From assembly GCA_017860455.1 (NCBI GenBank), contig JAGDMF010000007.1:1-64000 (forward strand): a stretch of DNA of 64,000 bases, written 5' to 3'. The notes beneath the pieces are model-generated. The model was not told the origin of the DNA. It saw only the letters and a list, made by a program, of their open reading frames with translations, and made no database searches. The DNA comes from Bacteroidota bacterium. Lineage in GTDB: Bacteria > Bacteroidota > Bacteroidia > Bacteroidales > WCHB1-69. Made by a program: the position numbers and the translations under genes. This document shows, one piece after another, positions 8,824-18,298 of this stretch; the first letter of the stretch is position 1; every line of letters starts with the position of its first letter.

Positions 8824-10188
8824 ATGAATATAAAACATACCCATATAACTAAAATTGGACCCATTGAATTAGGGGAAGGATCACCGATTGTGATTCAAAC
8901 CATGACGAACACCAACACTTCTGATATTCATGCTACTGTTGAACAAACAAAACGAGTGATTGAAGCAGGAGCTGAGATGGTTCGGATCACTGTACCAACC
9001 TTAAAAGAGGTGGAACCGCTTCGCGAAATTATAAACATATTGAGAGCTGAAGGAATCAAAACCCCCATTATTGCTGATGTCCACTATTTACCTGAAGTAG
9101 CTGAAGCAGTAGCTGTTTTCGTTGATAAAGTAAGGATTAATCCTGGTAATTTTGTTGATAAAAGAGAGTTTAAAACGATTGAATTAAGTGATTCTGAATA
9201 TCAGGAATCACTCGAAAAAATGGCTCAAAAGGCTCAGCCATTCATTGAAATCTGTAAAAAACACAACACAGCCATTCGGGTAGGTGTCAATCAAGGATCC
9301 CTTTGTGACAGAATTGTTAGTCGTTATGGGAATACCCCGGAAGCAATGGTACATTCAGCTTTGGAATGGATAGATCTATGTGAACGTTTTGAATTCACAA
9401 ATCTGGTTTTCTCATTAAAGTCAAGTAATGTTAACACCATGATTAGGGCCACCCGATTGTTATATGAAATGATGAACCATAGAGGGTTTAATTTCCCAAT
9501 CCATTTAGGGGTTACGGAAGCAGCAGATGGGATGGAAGGAAGAGTAAAATCAGCTATCGGAATTGGTGCATTATTACTTCATCAAATTGGAAATACCATT
9601 CGAGTATCTTTAACAGAAGATCCTCAAAATGAGATTCTATTTGCAAAAAAATTGGTTCAAGCCATTTCATTATTTGAAGTTACTCATTATACCGTTCAAG
9701 ATCAAACTTTACTTATAACAAGTGACCAAAAAGATAAAGAATCTTGGTGGGCTGAATGTGGTGCTGTAGCCGGATATTTTCATTACGATCAGGTTTTCCG
9801 GGATGTGATCATCCAAAATAAAAATTTCAGCAAAAAGGAGTGTACCGATTTAGCTAACACTATTTTGCAAGGCTGTAGAATCAAATTAAGTAAAACGGAG
9901 ATTATCGCTTGTCCTTCTTGTGGAAGAACACAGTATGATATTCAGAAAGTGCTTTCGTTAGTTAAAGAGCGGTTTTCACAATATCCCAATTTAAAAATTG
10001 GGGTAATGGGTTGTGTTGTAAACGGCCCTGGTGAAATGGCTGATGCTGATATCGGAATTATTGGAAGTGCTAATGGTAAAATGGCCGTTTATAAAGGGAC
10101 TCAAAGAATATCACCCTTTTTAGCCATTGATGATGCTTTCCAGATTTTAGAAAATGAGATCAAAAAATTAAATTTAAAACAAATATAA
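8824..10188 (+). CDS. ispG: 4-hydroxy-3-methylbut-2-en-1-yl diphosphate synthase
   Basis: IspG (GcpE) converts 2-C-methyl-D-erythritol cyclodiphosphate to HMBPP in the MEP isoprenoid pathway, using a 4Fe-4S cluster. The TIM-barrel start (IVIQTMTNTNTSD) and cluster ligands C363, C366 (ACPSCGRTQYD) and C397, with E404 in GCVVNGPGE, are all present with E. coli-like spacing. At 454 residues it is longer than the E. coli type (about 370) but much shorter than the roughly 600-residue form common in Bacteroidota and plants. The extra residues lie mainly between about 285 and 350, where the large A* insert would be. Confidence 0.95.
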   Translation: MNIKHTHITKIGPIELGEGSPIVIQTMTNTNTSDIHATVEQTKRVIEAGAEMVRITVPTLKEVEPLREIINILRAEGIKTPIIADVHYLPEVAEAVAVFVDKVRINPGNFVDKREFKTIELSDSEYQESLEKMAQKAQPFIEICKKHNTAIRVGVNQGSLCDRIVSRYGNTPEAMVHSALEWIDLCERFEFTNLVFSLKSSNVNTMIRATRLLYEMMNHRGFNFPIHLGVTEAADGMEGRVKSAIGIGALLLHQIGNTIRVSLTEDPQNEILFAKKLVQAISLFEVTHYTVQDQTLLITSDQKDKESWWAECGAVAGYFHYDQVFRDVIIQNKNFSKKECTDLANTILQGCRIKLSKTEIIACPSCGRTQYDIQKVLSLVKERFSQYPNLKIGVMGCVVNGPGEMADADIGIIGSANGKMAVYKGTQRISPFLAIDDAFQILENEIKKLNLKQI

Positions 10189-10190
10189 TA

Positions 10191-12650
10191 ATGAAAAATT
10201 GTCTCAGTAAATTTTTTTTCCTTCTATTGGTGATCTTTCCATATTCAGGAATTGCACAATTTACTAATTCCGATCAACAACAGTTGCAAACCGTTTCCAA
10301 TCTATCCGTTTCAGATATCGTTTTAAATACACCTATCCCCTATTCTGTAAATAATGCAAATTCATATTATTTTCCTTATGTATTTTATCAGGAAGAGTAC
10401 TCCTGTGCGCAGGCAAGTTCATTAGTTTATCTATTTACTTATGAATTAGCTGTAAGAAGAAATAGATTTGTACTATTCGATGATCCATACAATAAGTATC
10501 ACATTCCGAGTCACTTTGCCTGGAATTTTTTCAATGAAACCAATAGTTTTAAAGGAGTAAGTTTCATGGATACCTGGCATTTGATTAGAACTGCAGGATC
10601 TCCATTTACTCCGGATTGGGGGACTACTTACTTTGGAGGGTCTTCCAAATGGATGACCGGATACTCCAAATACTACGAAGGAATGAAAAACAGAATTTCT
10701 GAAATGAAAGCGATTCCAACGGATACTGAAACAGGAATTTTAACATTAAAACATTGGTTAGCAAACCACTGCTCAGATGATGTAATGGGAGGGTGTGCCA
10801 ATATCTTTGTTTCCAGTAATCAACCAAATGGGATTTTACAACCAGGAACTGAAGAAGCGGGCAAACATATTTACACTTATTTTTCATCTCCTACTCACTC
10901 TATTACTATTGTTGGGTATAATGATTCCATTCGGTATGATTTTAATAATGATGGACAATACACGAATGGAATAGACATCACAGGTGATGGTGTTGTAAAT
11001 GTGAAAGATTGGGAGATCGGTGCCGTGTTGATTGTAAACAGTCATGGTCCAACTTTTGGAGATAATGGTTTTTCTTATTTACCCTATAGATTGCTGGCCA
11101 ATACAAGCTCTAACGGAGGGGTTTGGAATGCCTGTACTTATGTTGTTGAAGTAAGAGATGAAGTGTTCCCTCAAATTACATTTAAAGCAACAGTCAAACA
11201 TAATCGCCGGAATATGGTTAAAATTTCTGCAGGAATATCTTCTGATACATCAGCAACAAATCCTGAAACAATCATAGACTTTGGCGTTTTTAATTATCAA
11301 GGTGGCCCTTACTATATGCAAGGAGCTGCTTATGAGGGATATCAATCCTTAGAGTTGGGTTTAGATGTAACTCCATTGCTAAACGCTATGAATCCTGACC
11401 AACCTTATAAATTCTTTTTTATTATTGATGAAAATGACCCATCCGGGTTAGGGACAGGTGAGATTACAAAATTTGCTTTAATGGATTACACTTCCGGAAT
11501 GGGTACCGAATTTGCGGCTACTCAAACCAATGTGAATTTAACAAACAATAATAGAACAATGGTTTCTGTTGTCAGATCAATTCACTTTAGTAAACCTGAG
11601 ATCTCAACCGGAATCGTGAATACGATCATCAACACTCCTTTTCAAGTGCCGTTAACTGCCACACAGGGAAAACCACCCTATCGTTGGGATTTTAATTATG
11701 ATTATAGTATAGAAGAGTTTTCGGGTAGTTTTCCTACTATAAATGGGACAAATTTGGTATTGAGTAGTAGTGATAACGGTTATGGGACTCTCAATATTCC
11801 TTTTAATTTTCCATTTTTTAATCAAAAATACAATCAAATTGTAATCAATGCGGATGGATTTATCACATTCCGTTACGAAGAATTAAACTGGCCCTATTTA
11901 TGTTCTAAAGAAAATCAAAATAGAGCAACCAAAATGATGGCCCCATTTTTAGCAGACTTGGTTTTATCTTCTGTCAAATATGAAATGGATACAAATATTG
12001 TTACTTTATTTATTACCGGTAAAGTTAAAAATGAGATTGATAATGGAATAAGATTTGTTGTCAAATTATATAAATCAGGAGTTATTGAGTTTTATTATGG
12101 GGATATGATCTATTTGAGTACCAACTTTGAATCCGTCATTTCAAGGGGAGATGACACCCATTATTTTAGAACTGAAATTTCAGGAGCAGCAGCACCACTA
12201 TGCAGCAATCGCAATTTTAGATTTATTCCACCTGCTCGAATCGATGGACTCAATATTTCCAGAACCGGTATTGTATCAGGAAATTTTCCAAACTCCATTT
12301 ATAGTGGTTTATTTAGTGTAACCTGTTATGATAACAATGATGTTAAATGTAATAAAAATATCTATTTTAACTGCACTCCCGTTAGTATTTCAGAAAATCT
12401 TACTTCTAATATGATCCAGGCTACACCAAACCCCAGTTCAGGAGTTTTCAAAATAGCTAATCCAAATAGTTCCTATTCGATAAAAGAGATTTTCATTTAT
12501 AACTTAGCAGGAAAAGAGATTCGGTCATTTTCAATAAATCAATACAGTACAGAAATAAATTTAACAGATTTACCTTCTGGTGTTTATATTGCAAAAATCG
12601 TATTAGAAACAGATCAGGAACAAAAAATTAAATTAATAATTGAACATTAA
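10191..12650 (+). CDS. T9SS-secreted papain-like cysteine peptidase (819 aa)
   Basis: It has a signal peptide ending near SGIAQ (residue 23), a papain-like (C1A-type) core and a C-terminal T9SS type A sorting domain (about residues 740-819, starting ATPNPSSGVF). The catalytic set is inferred as Q67, C72 (SCAQASS), H236 (THSITIVGY) and N283 (VNSHG). Between His and Asn lies an EF-hand/dockerin-like calcium loop pair (D250-x-N-x-D-G and D262-x-x-x-D-G...D273). A beta-sandwich region follows. It is expected on the cell surface or outside. It starts two bases after ispG and is followed by an SGNH protein and an acylation cassette. A larger paralogue is at 25731-29648. Substrate unknown. Confidence 0.8.
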   Translation: MKNCLSKFFFLLLVIFPYSGIAQFTNSDQQQLQTVSNLSVSDIVLNTPIPYSVNNANSYYFPYVFYQEEYSCAQASSLVYLFTYELAVRRNRFVLFDDPYNKYHIPSHFAWNFFNETNSFKGVSFMDTWHLIRTAGSPFTPDWGTTYFGGSSKWMTGYSKYYEGMKNRISEMKAIPTDTETGILTLKHWLANHCSDDVMGGCANIFVSSNQPNGILQPGTEEAGKHIYTYFSSPTHSITIVGYNDSIRYDFNNDGQYTNGIDITGDGVVNVKDWEIGAVLIVNSHGPTFGDNGFSYLPYRLLANTSSNGGVWNACTYVVEVRDEVFPQITFKATVKHNRRNMVKISAGISSDTSATNPETIIDFGVFNYQGGPYYMQGAAYEGYQSLELGLDVTPLLNAMNPDQPYKFFFIIDENDPSGLGTGEITKFALMDYTSGMGTEFAATQTNVNLTNNNRTMVSVVRSIHFSKPEISTGIVNTIINTPFQVPLTATQGKPPYRWDFNYDYSIEEFSGSFPTINGTNLVLSSSDNGYGTLNIPFNFPFFNQKYNQIVINADGFITFRYEELNWPYLCSKENQNRATKMMAPFLADLVLSSVKYEMDTNIVTLFITGKVKNEIDNGIRFVVKLYKSGVIEFYYGDMIYLSTNFESVISRGDDTHYFRTEISGAAAPLCSNRNFRFIPPARIDGLNISRTGIVSGNFPNSIYSGLFSVTCYDNNDVKCNKNIYFNCTPVSISENLTSNMIQATPNPSSGVFKIANPNSSYSIKEIFIYNLAGKEIRSFSINQYSTEINLTDLPSGVYIAKIVLETDQEQKIKLIIEH

Positions 12651-12655
12651 TTATA

Positions 12656-13564
12656 ATGAAAAAATTCTTTAACCAACTTTTTTTATTTAGTATTCCCGGG
12701 CTTACATACATTATTTTAGCAGTCTTATTGATGCCCACTTTGCTTTCATTACAAAATGGCCCATCAACAAAAAGACAGATCGATACTTCATTTAAAAATG
12801 CCATTAAGCGGGATTATGAAATGCTCATCTTAGGAAATAGCAGAACTTACAGAGGAATTAATCCAGATTTTATCAAAATGAAATGTTATAATTTTTCGCA
12901 TGATAATGATTCCTATAATCAATCCTATTATAAACTGGATTTTATTATTAAAAAACATAAAAAAATTAAATACTTGATTCTTGGAATGGACTATTTTCAA
13001 TTCAGTATTAAGTCTGATACCAGAAATTATGTTTATGCTGATTTTTTTGCTAAAGAGTATTTGAATGATTATGAAAATGAAAATATTTTAAAGAAGAAAA
13101 TTGAATATTATTGTGGGAATGCAGATCCCAAAAAGTTGTTATCCCTATTTCCAAAAGAAAAAAAACCTGTTTTAAGAAAAAATGGACAGTTAGCTATGTT
13201 TGGATTTTCAAAAGAAAGTGATAAAATTGAAAGGAATATTAAACGTCTGGATTTTCAAGTTGACTATTTTGAAAAAATTCTTAGATTATGTAAAAATCAA
13301 AATATTAAAGTAATCATTGTAACACTTCCTACAAGAGTTAATGAATTAAAATCTTACAATGAAAAACAGCTAATTGAATTCTATTCATTTTTTAATAAAT
13401 ATATTGACAACAAAAATACTTTCTATTTGAATTACTGTTATCATGAAGATTTTAAAACTTTTGATTATGCAGATGCTACGCATTTAAATGAATCCGGAGC
13501 AAATCATTTTTCACATTTATTAAATCAGGATTTAATGCATCTGATCTACCCACAAAGTAATTAA
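12656..13564 (+). CDS. Membrane-anchored SGNH-like protein
   Basis: A 302-residue protein with one N-terminal membrane helix (about residues 8-32) and an extracytoplasmic domain of SGNH hydrolase type. The nucleophile block is LGNSRTYRG (S62) and the C-terminal block is D273-x-x-H276 in DATHLNESG. Proteins of this shape (DltD-like, or the SGNH partners of MBOAT enzymes) transfer acyl groups to surface polymers. It lies five bases after the T9SS peptidase gene and just before the FkbH-ACP-MBOAT cassette, with a separate promoter between. Role inferred from motif and neighbours. Confidence 0.65.
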   Translation: MKKFFNQLFLFSIPGLTYIILAVLLMPTLLSLQNGPSTKRQIDTSFKNAIKRDYEMLILGNSRTYRGINPDFIKMKCYNFSHDNDSYNQSYYKLDFIIKKHKKIKYLILGMDYFQFSIKSDTRNYVYADFFAKEYLNDYENENILKKKIEYYCGNADPKKLLSLFPKEKKPVLRKNGQLAMFGFSKESDKIERNIKRLDFQVDYFEKILRLCKNQNIKVIIVTLPTRVNELKSYNEKQLIEFYSFFNKYIDNKNTFYLNYCYHEDFKTFDYADATHLNESGANHFSHLLNQDLMHLIYPQSN

Positions 13565-13631
13565 TATTTAAAACAATTTTCTAAAACACGATTTTATAAT
13601 TAAGAATAAAAAAAATGTCTTCAAAAATTCT

Positions 13632-13639
13632 TATATTTG
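13632..13639 (+). promoter_or_regulatory. -7 promoter element of the FkbH-ACP-MBOAT cassette
   Basis: TATATTTG followed by CA matches the -7 consensus, 22 bases before the chosen ATG at 13661. No clear TTG is found at the expected -33 position. Its TTG would otherwise be read as an in-frame start codon at 13637. Confidence 0.6.
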
Positions 13640-13660
13640 CATAAAGAAAAAGTAAACCAT

Positions 13661-15388
13661 ATGATCCAAACATTTAATCAACTCAAAAAAAATCTCAAAA
13701 AAGATTTATCTTTATTACCGGTCATTAAAATAGCATTACTCGGTGATACAGCTACACAGTTTTTATCTACAGCTTTAAAGGGTGTCGGCGTCGAAAAGGG
13801 TTTTAATTTTGATTTATTTGAAGCAGATTATAATCAAGTTGAGCGCCAATTTTTAGATACTACTTCTGAACTGTTCCAATTCGATCCAGAATATATCATT
13901 GTTTTCCAATCTACTCATAAACTTTTATCGAAATTTAATACCACTTCTATAGAAAAACAAATCTCGGTTTTTAATGATCGAATAGCGTTTATTAAAACAA
14001 TTTGCAGCACAACTTCAACCAGAATTATTTATTTTAATTATCCTGAGATTGATGATCAGGTGTTTGGAAGTTATGCCAACAAAGTTGAAAATTCGTTTAT
14101 TTACCAAATTCGTCGATTGAATTTGGAACTTATGAATCTTTCACAGCAATTTCCTAACCTATTTATTTGTGATATCTCATCAATTCAAAATAAATTGGGT
14201 AGAGATTTCATGTTTGATTCTTCGGTATATGTGAGTACAGAGATGGTTTTATCAATTGATACCATTCCTTATATAGCATACAGAACAATCGATATTATTT
14301 CTGCGGCACAGGGATATTTTAAAAAATGTCTGATTTTAGATTTGGATAATACGTTATGGGGTGGAATAATTGGAGATGATGGAATTGAAAATATACAACT
14401 GGGACATGAATTAGGCATTGGCAAAGCATTCTCTGAATTTCAACAGTGGATATTAAAATTAAAAAACAGAGGTATTATTCTAGCTATTTGTTCTAAAAAC
14501 AATGAATCAATTGCAAAAGAACCATTTGAAAAACATCCTGAAATGGTTCTTCATCTAGATGATATTGCCGTTTTTGTTGCGAATTGGGAGAATAAAGCCG
14601 ATAATATTCGTAAAATTCAATCTATTTTGAATATTGGTTTTGATTCAATGGTTTTCATTGATGACAATCCATTTGAAAGAAATCTGGTACGGGAAAACAT
14701 TCCCAATATTACAGTTCCGGAACTTCCTGAAGATCCGGGTGAATATCTGGAATATTTATATAGTTTAAATCTTTTTGAAACCATTTCCTATTCCAATGCA
14801 GATTTAGAGCGAACTAAACAGTATCAGGTTGAATCTCAAAGAGCTGCTTTACAGTTTAGTTTTACTAATGAAAAGGACTTTCTAAAGAGTTTAGCTATGG
14901 TTTCAGAAGTGGCTCCCCTTAATCCATTTAATATACCCCGTGTTGCACAATTATCACAACGCAGCAACCAGTTTAACTTAAGGACTGTTCGCTATACTGA
15001 AGCTGAAATTGAAGCTTTGGCACAAAATGATCAATTTCAAAACATTACATTTACACTTTCAGACAAATTTGGTGAACATGGGCTCATTTGTGTTATCATA
15101 TTAGAAAAACAAAACTCTGATACCCTGTTTATTAACACTTGGTTTATGAGTTGTCGTGTTTTAAAAAGGGGAATGGAAAACTTTACTTTGAATACAATTG
15201 TAAATTATGCCAAAAAGAATGGATTCAAAAAAATATTGGGTGAATATATTCCAACATCTAAAAATGGAATGGTTGAAAATCATTATATCCAACTTGGGTT
15301 TTCACCGGTTGAAAATATTAACCATCACCTTTTTGAACTAGATGTTGAACATTATATGGATAAAGAAACTTATATAACTATTAAATAA
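13661..15388 (+). CDS. HAD-IIIC (FkbH-like) enzyme, probable acyl/glyceryl-ACP loading
   Basis: A 575-residue FkbH-family protein. The N-terminal region (about 20-210) carries a GDT block like an SGNH fold, as in the FkbH_N domain. The HAD core starts at LDLDNTLWGG (D227, D229) and has FIDDNPFERN as the acidic motif. The C-terminal GNAT-like region contains WFMSCRVLKRGME. Known FkbH enzymes take 1,3-bisphosphoglycerate and load a glyceryl unit onto a carrier protein. The carrier-protein gene follows six bases later, then an MBOAT gene, so the loaded group is probably handed to a membrane acyltransferase. The ATG at 13661 is chosen because the upstream TTG is in the promoter. Confidence 0.85.
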   Translation: MIQTFNQLKKNLKKDLSLLPVIKIALLGDTATQFLSTALKGVGVEKGFNFDLFEADYNQVERQFLDTTSELFQFDPEYIIVFQSTHKLLSKFNTTSIEKQISVFNDRIAFIKTICSTTSTRIIYFNYPEIDDQVFGSYANKVENSFIYQIRRLNLELMNLSQQFPNLFICDISSIQNKLGRDFMFDSSVYVSTEMVLSIDTIPYIAYRTIDIISAAQGYFKKCLILDLDNTLWGGIIGDDGIENIQLGHELGIGKAFSEFQQWILKLKNRGIILAICSKNNESIAKEPFEKHPEMVLHLDDIAVFVANWENKADNIRKIQSILNIGFDSMVFIDDNPFERNLVRENIPNITVPELPEDPGEYLEYLYSLNLFETISYSNADLERTKQYQVESQRAALQFSFTNEKDFLKSLAMVSEVAPLNPFNIPRVAQLSQRSNQFNLRTVRYTEAEIEALAQNDQFQNITFTLSDKFGEHGLICVIILEKQNSDTLFINTWFMSCRVLKRGMENFTLNTIVNYAKKNGFKKILGEYIPTSKNGMVENHYIQLGFSPVENINHHLFELDVEHYMDKETYITIK

Positions 15389-15394
15389 TAAATT

Positions 15395-15634
15395 ATGGAA
15401 AAAACTGCAATTTTAAGTCAAATACAAGAAATTTTTCGTGATATTTTAGATGATGATACTTTAATATTACAATATGAAACAACGGCTCAAGATGTTGAAG
15501 AATGGGATTCTTTAACACACATACAATTAATTGTAGCAATCGAAAAACATTTTAAAATTAAATTTACTTCAAGAGAGATTTTATCATGGAAAAATGTCGA
15601 AGAAATGGTAGAAAGTACATTTATAAAACTGTGA
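15395..15634 (+). CDS. Acyl carrier protein of the MBOAT cassette
   Basis: A 79-residue carrier protein with the phosphopantetheine attachment serine S39 in EEWDSLTHIQLIVAIE, where W-D-S-L is typical of dedicated carrier proteins. It sits between the FkbH gene and an MBOAT gene with gaps of six and four bases. It is probably not the fatty-acid synthesis ACP but the shuttle carrying the group loaded by FkbH, comparable in position and size to DltC. Confidence 0.9.
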   Translation: MEKTAILSQIQEIFRDILDDDTLILQYETTAQDVEEWDSLTHIQLIVAIEKHFKIKFTSREILSWKNVEEMVESTFIKL

Positions 15635-15638
15635 TAAA

Positions 15639-17093
15639 ATGATCATTAATTCTCTTTCATTTCTATTATTCTTCATTTCTGTAATTCTCATATATTATAC
15701 CTTTTTAAAAGAAAAAACGGTTCTCCAAAATTGGTTGATATTTTTTGCTAGTTACTTCTTTTACGGAATGGCTAATTGGAAAATGATTCCAATATTATTC
15801 CTAACTACCGTAATTTTTTTTATTTTAGGCCAACTCATTCAAAAACATAAAGGGCTTCCAGCTACTTTTTATACTACTTTTGGAGTCATTTTAGGTGTTG
15901 GTATTTTATTGTATTTTAAATACTTGAATTTCTTCATCCAATCTTTTACCGATTTGCTGAATGGGATGGGTTTTCAAGTCAATTTTGAAACATTTGCTAT
16001 TATTTTACCGCTAGGTATCAGTTTTTTTACATTTAGGTTAATCAGTTATATCATAGAAATCAATAGAGAAAAGATTGAAGCCACAACCAATTTTATAACT
16101 TTTGCTACCTATATTTCTTTTTTTCCATCATTAATGTCTGGGCCTATTGATAAACCCAACGGATTTATTCCCCAATTAGAAAAAAAACGTAGTTTTGACT
16201 ACAATTTAGCAGTTGATGGAACACTTCAAATCATATGGGGAATGTTTAAAAAAATGGTAATAGCCGACCATTTAGCTCATTTCATTAATCCTGTTTGGAA
16301 TGATATTTCTCAGCATAGTGGAATTACACTGATCCTCACTGCTCTTCTTTATTCCATCCAAATGTACACTGATTTTTCGGGTTATTCCGATATGGCAATT
16401 GGGGTAAGTAAAATTTTAGGATTCAGAATTTCTAAAAATTTCAATTATCCATTTTTCTCAAGAAATGTAGCTGAATACTGGAGAAATTGGCATATTTCTT
16501 TAACATCATGGTTAACAGATTATATTTTCATGCCGTTAAATGTCAAAATGAGAAATTATGGGAATACCGGATTAATTGTTGCAATTATGATAAATATGTT
16601 GGTAGTTGGATTATGGCACGGATCAAATTGGACTTTTGCCCTATTTGGATTTTACCATGGTGCTCTTTTTATTCCTCTGATTTTAACAGGTTCTTATAAT
16701 TCCAGAAAAAAATTAAAAACTAATACATGGGGATTAGCTAGTTTTCAAGATACATTAAGAATTGTTGGAACATTTTTACTGGTTACTTTGGGATTAGTCA
16801 TATTCAGAGCAGATTCAATTTCTCAGTTTTTTGAATTTATTCGTGGTATTTTTAATGTTGCAAATCCTTATTTCCATTTGAATTCTGAAATAAATAAATT
16901 AACACCCATTTTTATTTTTACAACCATCATGTTTGCTTTAGAATGGATATACAGATCATACGAATTTCCTTTGCTAAAAATCATTGAAATAAAAAAGAGC
17001 CCTTTAAAATGGATTTTTATTTATGGAATAATAATGATTATCATTTTGTATGGCAAATTTGATCAATCCAGTTTTATCTATTTTCAATTTTAA
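15639..17093 (+). CDS. MBOAT family O-acyltransferase (DltB/AlgI-like)
   Basis: A 484-residue polytopic membrane protein of the MBOAT family (DltB/AlgI/PatA group). The hallmark histidines are H327 in GLWHGSNW and H285 in WRNWHISLTSW, and the PLGISFFTFR and YTDFSGYSDMAIG blocks are present. Such enzymes move an acyl group from a carrier across the inner membrane towards an extracytoplasmic acceptor. Lying directly after a carrier-protein gene and before an SGNH/DltD-like gene strongly suggests the donor is the loaded ACP. It differs clearly from the second MBOAT at 29667-31088. Confidence 0.9.
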   Translation: MIINSLSFLLFFISVILIYYTFLKEKTVLQNWLIFFASYFFYGMANWKMIPILFLTTVIFFILGQLIQKHKGLPATFYTTFGVILGVGILLYFKYLNFFIQSFTDLLNGMGFQVNFETFAIILPLGISFFTFRLISYIIEINREKIEATTNFITFATYISFFPSLMSGPIDKPNGFIPQLEKKRSFDYNLAVDGTLQIIWGMFKKMVIADHLAHFINPVWNDISQHSGITLILTALLYSIQMYTDFSGYSDMAIGVSKILGFRISKNFNYPFFSRNVAEYWRNWHISLTSWLTDYIFMPLNVKMRNYGNTGLIVAIMINMLVVGLWHGSNWTFALFGFYHGALFIPLILTGSYNSRKKLKTNTWGLASFQDTLRIVGTFLLVTLGLVIFRADSISQFFEFIRGIFNVANPYFHLNSEINKLTPIFIFTTIMFALEWIYRSYEFPLLKIIEIKKSPLKWIFIYGIIMIIILYGKFDQSSFIYFQF

Positions 17094-17098
17094 CAGTT

Positions 17099-18253
17099 AT
17101 GTTTAAAAAATATATAATTTTCATTTCTTCTATTTTTGTTCCTATTCTTTTGATTCTTTTATTGGTTAATATAAAAGTTGATAGTGGATTTGTGGTAAAT
17201 AATAGAAGTAATGAAATTTCAAATATCCTATTGTCCGGAAAGAATGCTGCTGTTATTGTTATTCCTTCGCAATGGGGAAGTTTGCAAAAAGCATTGGTTA
17301 AAAACAAGTTACAATCAGACAATAAAACCCCTTCTGAAATTGTCGTTTTTGGGAACAGTAGATCTTCAGAAATTCATTCCGGTTTATTTCCTAACAACAC
17401 TTTTTTTAATTGTGCGTTACCTGGAGGAAATGTTTTAGATATGATTGCAATTTATGGTCTGTATAAAAAATCGAATTTACTCCCAAAATATGTTCTGATT
17501 TCTATTGATCCATGGTCATTTTATGCCAGAAAAAAATCAACAATCAATAATGATATCCATTATTTTGCTGATACTACATTACCATTAACTGTTAATCTAG
17601 ATTTAATTAATGAATATAACAATGGTTTAAATTATTTAAACATCAATGAACCAAAACTAACAGAAAAAAAAGATTCAAAATGGAATCTTAAAACCTTTAA
17701 AGAAATTTTAAATCCAACTTATTTTCAGTTAAACATTAAATATTTAATAAAAAAAACAGTTTTGGCCACAGATCAGTTGAAAAAGAAATCATATTTTGTA
17801 ATAAGATCGGATGGCGGTTATTCTTTAGCTTTTCCAAATCAAATTGATTCAATTGCCCTGAAAGAAAAATCAAATCAATTTGTAGAAATCCATAAATCAA
17901 ACTATTTTATAACCATTGATAATCATTGTATTTATTGGACTTATTTTAAAAAATTATTAACCCAACTTCAAAAAGATGGGGTTACACCAATAATATATAT
18001 TTCTCCTTTGAATCCAATTGTTTATGACAACTTAGCCCAAGTTGATGAAATTGACTTAGAATCAAAAATACGTCAATTTTGTGAGGAAAAATCAATAATA
18101 GTATTGGGATCATTTAATCCTCACAGGTATGGGTATCATACCATCGGCCATAATTTTATAGACTACTATCATCCAACTAAATCAGTTGTTGAAACTATTT
18201 TTAAATTTCACCAAATTGAATTGGATTCTATTGGAATTCAAATAAAAGATTAA
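17099..18253 (+). CDS. Membrane-anchored SGNH/DltD-like protein
   Basis: A 384-residue protein with an N-terminal membrane helix (about residues 5-25) and an extracytoplasmic domain with the SGNH-type block VVFGNSRSSE (S87) and a C-terminal D355-x-x-H358 (DYYHPTKS). Size, topology and place after the MBOAT gene match DltD. It would complete transfer of the acyl group to the final polymer. It starts five bases after the MBOAT stop. Overall similarity to DltD is only in the fold motifs, so the role is inferred. Confidence 0.65.
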   Translation: MFKKYIIFISSIFVPILLILLLVNIKVDSGFVVNNRSNEISNILLSGKNAAVIVIPSQWGSLQKALVKNKLQSDNKTPSEIVVFGNSRSSEIHSGLFPNNTFFNCALPGGNVLDMIAIYGLYKKSNLLPKYVLISIDPWSFYARKKSTINNDIHYFADTTLPLTVNLDLINEYNNGLNYLNINEPKLTEKKDSKWNLKTFKEILNPTYFQLNIKYLIKKTVLATDQLKKKSYFVIRSDGGYSLAFPNQIDSIALKEKSNQFVEIHKSNYFITIDNHCIYWTYFKKLLTQLQKDGVTPIIYISPLNPIVYDNLAQVDEIDLESKIRQFCEEKSIIVLGSFNPHRYGYHTIGHNFIDYYHPTKSVVETIFKFHQIELDSIGIQIKD

Positions 18254-18298
18254 AATTTCTTCTTATTTCATTTTTTAAAATGTAAATGATATAAAACA

